Shown: positions 1 through 3,946 of the stretch, one piece after another
How the letters are laid out: every line of letters begins with the position of its first letter
How positions within the stretch are numbered: position 1 is the first letter of the stretch
Origin: a bacterium
Lineage (GTDB): Bacteria > Patescibacteriota > Patescibacteriia > Magasanikbacterales > GWA2-37-8
Length of the DNA stretch: 5,069 bases
Reading direction: 5' to 3'
Assembly: GCA_021790135.1 (NCBI GenBank)
Contig: JAJYIJ010000030.1
Coordinates: 1 to 5,069 of the forward strand
The notes under the pieces: model-generated
Told to the model about the DNA's origin: nothing
The model's database searches: none
Seen by the model: only the letters and a program-made list of their open reading frames with translations
Program-made: the position numbers and the translations under genes

Positions 1-430
1 AATATATGTCATCCCAGTGGTTATAATTCATATCGACATTCACGCCGCCCAAAAAAACAACGTCTTCATCAATAATTAAGACCTTACGATGATTGCGATG
101 TAGAATGCGGCTGAGCCAATTGGTCACTTTGAGTTCTGGATACAAACGACTGAATCGATGCAGCTCAACGCCCGCCTCGTGGAGCGTGCGTTCGCCTTGA
201 CGAGAAAAATTAAAACTGCCAATCGCATCAATCACCACTTTTACCTCAACGCCAGTTCGCGCTTTTTCCGAAAGCACTTTGACAAAGCGTTCCCCCACCA
301 CATCATCGACAAAAATAAATACTTCCCAATAAATGGATTTCTTTGCCTGATCAATCGCCTCATACATCGCCTCCCAGGCTTCGGCGGTGGTGTTATAAAA
401 TTGATACGAAAAATTTTTTTCCTTTTTCAT
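1..430 (-). CDS. Phospholipase D / cardiolipin synthase-family protein, N-terminal part (cut by left edge)
   Basis: The 143 visible codons, read from ATG at 428-430, give the first half of a PLD-superfamily phosphatidyltransferase or hydrolase. Residues 11-70 form the usual opening alpha/beta unit (SIYWEVFIFVDD followed by VEVKVVIDAIGS). The first catalytic HxKxxxxD motif is complete: H114, K116 and D121 in HRKVLIID. It is followed by GGVNVDMNY and HWDD (residues 128-141), which match the GG-N...W-D pattern of cardiolipin synthases. In this family the histidine forms a phosphatidyl-enzyme intermediate, and a second HKD motif completes the active site; that motif must lie beyond the left edge. 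There is no N-terminal membrane segment, unlike bacterial Cls proteins with two transmembrane helices, so this is a short or peripheral form. No Shine-Dalgarno sequence precedes the ATG. Family assignment is firm. Cardiolipin synthase as opposed to another PLD activity is inference. Confidence 0.9.
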   Translation of the reverse strand, partial: MKKEKNFSYQFYNTTAEAWEAMYEAIDQAKKSIYWEVFIFVDDVVGERFVKVLSEKARTGVEVKVVIDAIGSFNFSRQGERTLHEAGVELHRFSRLYPELKVTNWLSRILHRNHRKVLIIDEDVVFLGGVNVDMNYNHWDDIY

Positions 431-485
431 TTTTATATGTAAGAAAAATCGCGCCCGAAATCTGGGCTGAACACAAACCTTACGT

Positions 486-514
486 AGTGTACCCAATGTA
501 GCAATAAAAAACAA
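486..514 (-). promoter_or_regulatory. Candidate promoter of the phospholipase D-family gene
   Basis: Read on the minus strand, TTGTTT (509-514) and TACACT (486-491) are separated by exactly 17 bp, which fits a housekeeping sigma-70 promoter with a weak -35 and a moderate -10. Transcription would begin near 479, leaving a leader of about 50 nt before the ATG at 430. The element sits in the 95-bp gap between this gene and the end of the upstream membrane-protein gene, so the two minus-strand genes can be transcribed separately. The call rests only on matches to consensus. Confidence 0.45.
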
Positions 515-525
515 CTTGACCGGGA

Positions 526-1098
526 TTAAAAAATCGAACGCGCTATGATGACGATGCCCAGCATCGTTAAAAAATTGATACTAAAGGATAGTAGTAAAAA
601 AAGAGGTTTTCTCGTTTTGCTCAAGCCGAGCACGGCCAAAGCGATTTCATCAGGCAACGGCAAAAGCCAAAAAATGATGCCGACCATCGCTAAAACTGCC
701 TGACCAGCGCTGGTAGCAAAATAGCGCCACAAAGGACGCTCTTTGGCTGCCGCGATCAGCACTTTCACATCATCAAGAAGGGCGGAACGAAAAAAGGAAA
801 ACATGAGAAAATCACCGAGCATCGAACCAACCGCCCCTAGTGTGACAACTACAAATATTGGAAGATGCAGAGAGAGATACAGCACGGCCGCTGTTGCCGG
901 AACGGCAGTAAAAATGGAAACTAAAAAAAATCCGGCTACTAAACAGGCCAGCCAAGGATGCAACAAAAGAAGCCCGTGCAAAAAATTGGAAACGGGGAAA
1001 AAATGTATGGCCAGTACCGTCAAAACAATCGACAAAAAAATTAACACCACATCAATGATGAGCCGATTTCTGTGCTGAGCTAAGAGCATACCTGTCAA
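526..1098 (-). CDS. Putative VTT/DedA-like polytopic membrane protein
   Basis: This is a 190-residue, very hydrophobic protein with about five membrane segments (roughly residues 13-33, 42-62, 68-100, 128-149 and 164-188). The stretch FTAVPATAAVLYLSLHLP (63-80) followed by LGAVGSMLGDFLMFSFFR (87-104) resembles the re-entrant proline-containing segment and the G-x-x-x-G-D core of VTT (DedA/SNARE-associated) proteins. LPLPDEIALAVLGLS (146-160) resembles their second half-helix. Members of that family are linked to lipid scrambling or flipping and to membrane homeostasis. The protein is somewhat shorter than typical DedA proteins, and the match is by pattern only, so it could be an unrelated small transporter. 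The reading frame opens at TTG (1096-1098), which has AGG five bases upstream; ATG at 1087-1089 is the alternative, three codons in. The phospholipase gene lies downstream on the same strand, hinting at a shared membrane-lipid theme. Confidence 0.6.
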   Translation of the reverse strand: MTGMLLAQHRNRLIIDVVLIFLSIVLTVLAIHFFPVSNFLHGLLLLHPWLACLVAGFFLVSIFTAVPATAAVLYLSLHLPIFVVVTLGAVGSMLGDFLMFSFFRSALLDDVKVLIAAAKERPLWRYFATSAGQAVLAMVGIIFWLLPLPDEIALAVLGLSKTRKPLFLLLSFSINFLTMLGIVIIARSIF

Positions 1099-1164
1099 TT
1101 GTACCTGGAGGAGCTAATTTTCTCAAGTAAAAGAAATAAAACGGCGATTTTGAACGTAATATAA

Positions 1165-1189
1165 CATAAGCCAGGCAAACTGGGCTATG
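1165..1189. repeat. Imperfect inverted repeat, possible operator or leader hairpin
   Basis: CAT-A-AGCCAG (1165-1174) and CTGG-G-CTATG (1180-1189) can pair over nine base pairs, with one single-base bulge on each arm and a GCAAA loop. The dyad ends three bases before the -35 element of the sigma-factor promoter. On the other strand it lies in the likely leader of the membrane-protein gene starting at 1098. No T-run follows it on either strand, so it does not look like an intrinsic terminator. A protein-binding operator between the divergent genes is one reading; chance is another. Confidence 0.3.
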
Positions 1190-1191
1190 GA

Positions 1192-1220
1192 TTGCGTTAA
1201 AAAAAAATAAAATGTACTAT
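1192..1220 (+). promoter_or_regulatory. Candidate promoter of the sigma-factor operon
   Basis: TTGCGT (1192-1197) and TACTAT (1215-1220) are 17 bp apart, with a nine-base A-tract (1199-1207) in the spacer. The start site would be near 1227, giving a leader of about 37 nt with no Shine-Dalgarno sequence before the ATG at 1264. The -10 lies in a perfect 10-bp palindrome (TACTATAGTA, 1215-1224), so a -10-like TATACT (1221-1226) also reads on the opposite strand, toward the gene at 1098. No good -35 accompanies that reverse -10. An overlapping alternative -10 is TATATA at 1223-1228. Confidence 0.5.
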
Positions 1221-1263
1221 AGTATATAAATTTACATCTTAGCCGTTTGCCATATCTATATCT

Positions 1264-1821
1264 ATGACGGGCGAAACAGTACCTGACGAACAATTGGCGC
1301 GCGCGGTCCAGCAGGGCGATAAAAACGCTTTCGTTGAACTGTACCGTCGATATCAACCAAAAATTTTAGGCTATGGTCGGCGGTTTCTGTATCGCTACGA
1401 AGATATCGAAGATGCCGCACAAGAAGTTTTCATCAAAGCATATTCCAATCTTCAAGGATATAACGCCAATCGCAAATTCTCGAGTTGGATCTATCGAGTT
1501 GCTCACAACACCTTCATTGACATTATCCGAAAAAAGGGACGTGAGCCGCTGTCGATTCTTGATTTCGATACCTTTATTAATTTACCCGTTCGCGAAAAAA
1601 TGAGCACCGAAGAAAAAATCGCATTTAAAATGGATTTGGCTAAAGCCGAGGAGCGAATCGCGCGCTTACCGGCAAAATATCGCGAAGTTTTTGTTCTCTA
1701 CTATTACGAAGAAAAAAATTACCAGGAAATCGCCGAGATTTTGCATATCCCCACATCCACCATTGGCGTTCGCTTGCTCCGCGCCAGGACGCTACTCAAA
1801 AAAGAAACTAAACCAGTATGA
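1264..1821 (+). CDS. ECF-family RNA polymerase sigma factor (sigma-70 family)
   Basis: The 185-residue product has the two-domain layout of extracytoplasmic-function sigma factors. Region 2 spans about residues 20-91: NAFVELYRRYQPKI, then YRYEDIEDAAQEVFIKAY with the conserved D-A-Q-E-V-F core that binds the beta-prime clamp, then FSSWIYRVAHNTFIDIIRKK, the region 2.3/2.4 helix for -10 melting and recognition. A variable linker covers about 92-125. Region 4 spans about 127-179: ERIARLPAKYREVFVLYYYEEKNYQEIAEIL followed by the helix-turn-helix HIPTSTIGVRLLRAR that reads the -35. Regions 1 and 3 are absent, as expected for this group, and the length is typical. The stop overlaps the start of the next gene by ATGA, so the two are translationally coupled. 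ATG at 1264 gives the normal N-terminal length. There are no cysteines. The promoters this factor recognises are unknown. Confidence 0.95.
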   Translation: MTGETVPDEQLARAVQQGDKNAFVELYRRYQPKILGYGRRFLYRYEDIEDAAQEVFIKAYSNLQGYNANRKFSSWIYRVAHNTFIDIIRKKGREPLSILDFDTFINLPVREKMSTEEKIAFKMDLAKAEERIARLPAKYREVFVLYYYEEKNYQEIAEILHIPTSTIGVRLLRARTLLKKETKPV

Positions 1822-2540
1822 CCAAAAAAGATGCTCTTGAACAAATCGCACACGGCGAAGTGCCGATGCGCTCGCGCTGGCACTTTACTTTTCAAGCTGC
1901 CCTCATAATTGTCGCGCTTATCATCGCCTTGGCCGCCGCGATCTATCTGGCCAGTTTTATTTTCTTTATTATTGACCGCGATGGCCTCCTCATCTTGCCG
2001 CGCTTCGGCTGGTACGGTTTTCTAGAATTTGTATTGGCCCTGCCCTGGGCAATTATTTTATTGAGTATTATCTTGATCCTCGCCGCCGAACGATTGAGTC
2101 TAAGATTCTTTCCAATCTACGCCCGACCAGTCCTTTTCTCTTTGACGACTCTTCTCATTATTGTGGTAGCGGCCAGTGCCATAATTATCCGAACGCATGT
2201 GCACGAAACTCTTGAAAACAGACTACCAGGAGTGAGAGACTATTACGCTCAATTTGACGTGCCCTTGCCGACCGATGTCTATACCGTGATTGCCGACACG
2301 GAAAGTGCACAAAGTGGCATCACTGCCCACGATGCTACTGGTGCTGTTGTGTATGTTGCCCTGTATCCGACGACGAATTTTATTGGCAGCCGCGACATTG
2401 ATCCCGATGATGTCTTGGTCATCCTTGGAAGCCGAACGGGCAACACCATCGAAGCCAAAAGCATTCAAATTTTAAATACCTTGATGAGCTGGCCGGAAAA
2501 AATCAACTCGGAATTCAAAGAGGATAATTGGATGAAATAA
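1818..2540 (+). CDS. Three-pass membrane protein coupled to the sigma factor, putative anti-sigma factor
   Basis: The 240-residue protein has a short N-terminal segment (1-23, including HGEVPMRSRWHF) and three hydrophobic helices (about 24-51, 67-90 and 103-125). A soluble domain of about 115 residues follows (126-240). The arginines between helices 2 and 3 (R92, R96, R103) put that loop inside, which places the N-terminus in the cytoplasm and the C-terminal domain outside. The start overlaps the sigma-factor stop by four bases, an arrangement typical of sigma/anti-sigma pairs, so I infer that it holds the sigma factor and senses an envelope signal. It has no cysteine at all, so the HxxxCxxC zinc motif of common ZAS-type anti-sigma factors is absent, and the cytoplasmic segment is unusually short. 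The tail, with DDVLVILGSRTGNTIEAKSI (197-216), looks beta-rich. I do not recognise a named family with confidence. The anti-sigma role rests on context. Confidence 0.65.
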   Translation: MTKKDALEQIAHGEVPMRSRWHFTFQAALIIVALIIALAAAIYLASFIFFIIDRDGLLILPRFGWYGFLEFVLALPWAIILLSIILILAAERLSLRFFPIYARPVLFSLTTLLIIVVAASAIIIRTHVHETLENRLPGVRDYYAQFDVPLPTDVYTVIADTESAQSGITAHDATGAVVYVALYPTTNFIGSRDIDPDDVLVILGSRTGNTIEAKSIQILNTLMSWPEKINSEFKEDNWMK

Positions 2541-2541
2541 C

Positions 2542-2570
2542 TTCTTTTTGCGAGCGTAGTATGGTATATA
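2542..2570 (+). promoter_or_regulatory. Candidate promoter of the flavin-transfer operon
   Basis: Within the 48-bp gap after the membrane-protein gene, TGGTATATA (2562-2570) reads as an extended -10 (TGn plus TATATA). A weak -35-like TTCTTT (2542-2547) lies 17 bp upstream of the hexamer. A transcript would start near 2577, about a dozen bases before the ATG at 2589, leaving a very short leader without a Shine-Dalgarno sequence. The surrounding 15 bases match the sigma-operon promoter region at 13 positions. Read-through from the upstream sigma operon is also possible, since no terminator is visible in the gap. Confidence 0.4.
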
Positions 2571-2588
2571 GCTACTTTATTTTTTTGT

Positions 2589-3188
2589 ATGAAAAAATTA
2601 GCACTTTCTTTTTCAGTCATTATTGTCTTTACTTTTTATACCCTCCTCTATCAAAAAAACGGTGCCGCCAATGCCGTCACCATTGCACCGCCGGCAAGTT
2701 TGGCACTGGCTACTCCGGCCACGCCAGTCGCAACAACCGCGAGTTCCCCTCCGTCTCCTCCGCCTCCGCCGGCAAATAAACCGACCAAGGCTGCTACACC
2801 CACACCAACTCCTGCTCAAAATAAAAGTGCCAACACCACTCCGAGTTCCAACACCACGCCAAGCGCCCCAGCCACAGCGCCTACGCCACCCAGCAATAAT
2901 TCGCCCTACCGCGATGGAACCTTTACCGGCGCCAGCGCCGACGCTTACTACGGCAACGTCAAAGTGGCAGCGACGATCCAAAATGGCCGCTTAACCGATG
3001 TCCAATTTTTGGACCACCCGGGCGGACGAGCCACGTCGGACTATATCAACAGCCAAGCTATGCCCTACCTCATCCAGGAAGCAATTCAAGCCCAAAGCGC
3101 CAACATCGATGGCGTTTCCGGTGCCACCGACACCAGCCTCGCTTTCGTCCAGTCACTTTCTTCCGCCTTAACGCAAGCTAAAAAATAA
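2589..3188 (+). CDS. Membrane-anchored FMN-binding-domain protein (covalently flavinylated redox carrier)
   Basis: The 199-residue protein starts with MKK and a hydrophobic helix (about 4-20) that acts as a signal anchor or signal peptide; there is no lipobox cysteine and no twin-arginine motif. A linker of about 75 residues rich in Pro, Thr, Ser, Ala and Asn (about 31-105) follows, then an FMN-binding domain (about 107-197) of the NqrC/RnfG type. The domain opens with YRDGTFTGASADAYYGNVKV and carries IDGVSGATDTS (173-183). D174-x-x-S177-G178-A179-T180 fits the D-x-x-S/T-G-A-T/S signal recognised by ApbE, so T180 should carry FMN through a phosphoester bond. I infer an extracytosolic one- or two-electron carrier tethered to the membrane, with the linker letting the flavin reach partners at a distance. 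apbE and a membrane oxidoreductase gene follow directly. It is far smaller than NqrC or RnfG and has only this one redox domain. The domain call is firm; the partners are inferred. Confidence 0.92.
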   Translation: MKKLALSFSVIIVFTFYTLLYQKNGAANAVTIAPPASLALATPATPVATTASSPPSPPPPPANKPTKAATPTPTPAQNKSANTTPSSNTTPSAPATAPTPPSNNSPYRDGTFTGASADAYYGNVKVAATIQNGRLTDVQFLDHPGGRATSDYINSQAMPYLIQEAIQAQSANIDGVSGATDTSLAFVQSLSSALTQAKK

Positions 3189-3199
3189 TCAATAATCAT

Positions 3200-3946
3200 A
3201 TGAAAGACTCAAGACTCGTGATGGGCATGCCTATCACCGTCGAAATTGTCGACCGCCAAGCTTTGCCAAGCGATATCGACGATATCTTCGACTACTTCCA
3301 CTATGTTGATGAATTATTCAGCACCTATAAGGAGGATAGTGAAATCAGCCGTCTCAATCGAGGCGAACTGAGCCTCGGCTCGGCCAGTCGTGACGTGCAA
3401 ATTATTTTCGCCTTGGCCGAACAAACTAAACAAGCCACCCAGGGATACTTCGATATCTGGCACGGCGACCACTACGACCCTTCCGGCCTGGTAAAAGGTT
3501 GGGCTATTTTCAAAGCCAACCAATTGCTGGCGCAAAAAGGTTTCCGCAATTTTCGCGTTGATGCCGGCGGCGATATGCATCTCAGCGGGGCTAACAGCCA
3601 CGGCGTGGAGTGGCGCATTGGCATTCGCAACCCTCTTCACCCTGACCAGATCGTCAAGGTGGTCAAACTCAAAAACTGCGGCATCGCCACGTCTGGCACC
3701 TACCTGCGCGGACAACACATTTATGACCCTCATCAACGCCAAAAAGAACTTTCTGATATTGTCAGCCTGACGGTTATCGGTCCCAATGTATACGAAGCTG
3801 ACCGTTTTGCCACTGCCGCCTTTGCTATGGGTGGAGAGGGAATTTCATTCATTGAACACCTGTCTGGCTTCGAAGGTTACCAAATCGATGGTCATGGTCG
3901 AGCGACACTCACGAGCGGATTTAATAACTATGTCTCTCATCAATAA
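3200..3946 (+). CDS. apbE: FAD:protein FMN transferase (ApbE family), no signal peptide
   Basis: ApbE enzymes split FAD with Mg2+ and attach the FMN half to a Ser or Thr of target proteins. The 248-residue product shows the family landmarks in order: MGMPITVEI (8-16), FSTYKEDSEISRLN (40-53), DPSGLVKGWAI (93-103), VDAGGD (120-125), IATSGTYLRG with HIYDP (162-177), and TVIGPNVYEADRFATAAFAMG (191-211). In the last, D201 and T205 match the metal-site pattern A-D-x-x-A-T. Classical ApbE proteins are about 330-350 residues and exported; this one is a short form beginning straight at the catalytic core. An in-frame TAA at 3179-3181 and no earlier start rule out a hidden signal peptide. The segment after HIYDP reads HQRQ where most members have an x-T-G sequence. 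It lies 11 bp after the FMN-binding gene, its evident substrate, and overlaps the next gene by 17 bp. No Shine-Dalgarno sequence is visible. Confidence 0.95.
   Translation: MKDSRLVMGMPITVEIVDRQALPSDIDDIFDYFHYVDELFSTYKEDSEISRLNRGELSLGSASRDVQIIFALAEQTKQATQGYFDIWHGDHYDPSGLVKGWAIFKANQLLAQKGFRNFRVDAGGDMHLSGANSHGVEWRIGIRNPLHPDQIVKVVKLKNCGIATSGTYLRGQHIYDPHQRQKELSDIVSLTVIGPNVYEADRFATAAFAMGGEGISFIEHLSGFEGYQIDGHGRATLTSGFNNYVSHQ

Noticed and set aside
453..467. Possible intrinsic terminator (GCCC/GGGC stem followed by a short T-run on the minus strand)
   Set aside because: The stem is only four base pairs with a seven-base loop, and it lies in the leader of the phospholipase gene, where a terminator would block that gene's own promoter.
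516..549. TTGACC with TATGAT on the plus strand as a promoter
   Set aside because: The spacing is 22 bp, too long for a sigma-70 promoter, and no plus-strand gene follows.
743..1078. 111-codon open frame on the plus strand
   Set aside because: It is antisense to the membrane-protein gene, with a Lys/Thr-rich composition and no recognisable motif, so it is a shadow frame.
1093..1098. Perfect TTGACA on the minus strand, a possible -35
   Set aside because: No -10-like hexamer occurs 16-18 bases downstream, and the bases form the TTG start region of the membrane-protein gene.
1107..1113. GGAGGAG on the plus strand, a perfect Shine-Dalgarno-like sequence
   Set aside because: No start codon with an open frame follows at a workable distance. 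On the minus strand it reads as an anti-Shine-Dalgarno-like CTCCTCC, which I judge to be chance.
2613..2981. 122-codon minus-strand frame rich in Arg and Gly
   Set aside because: It is the reverse of the Pro/Thr/Ala-coding linker, whose repetitive GC-rich DNA yields open frames on the other strand.
3314..3742. 142-codon minus-strand frame
   Set aside because: It is entirely antisense to apbE, whose family motifs are unambiguous on the plus strand.
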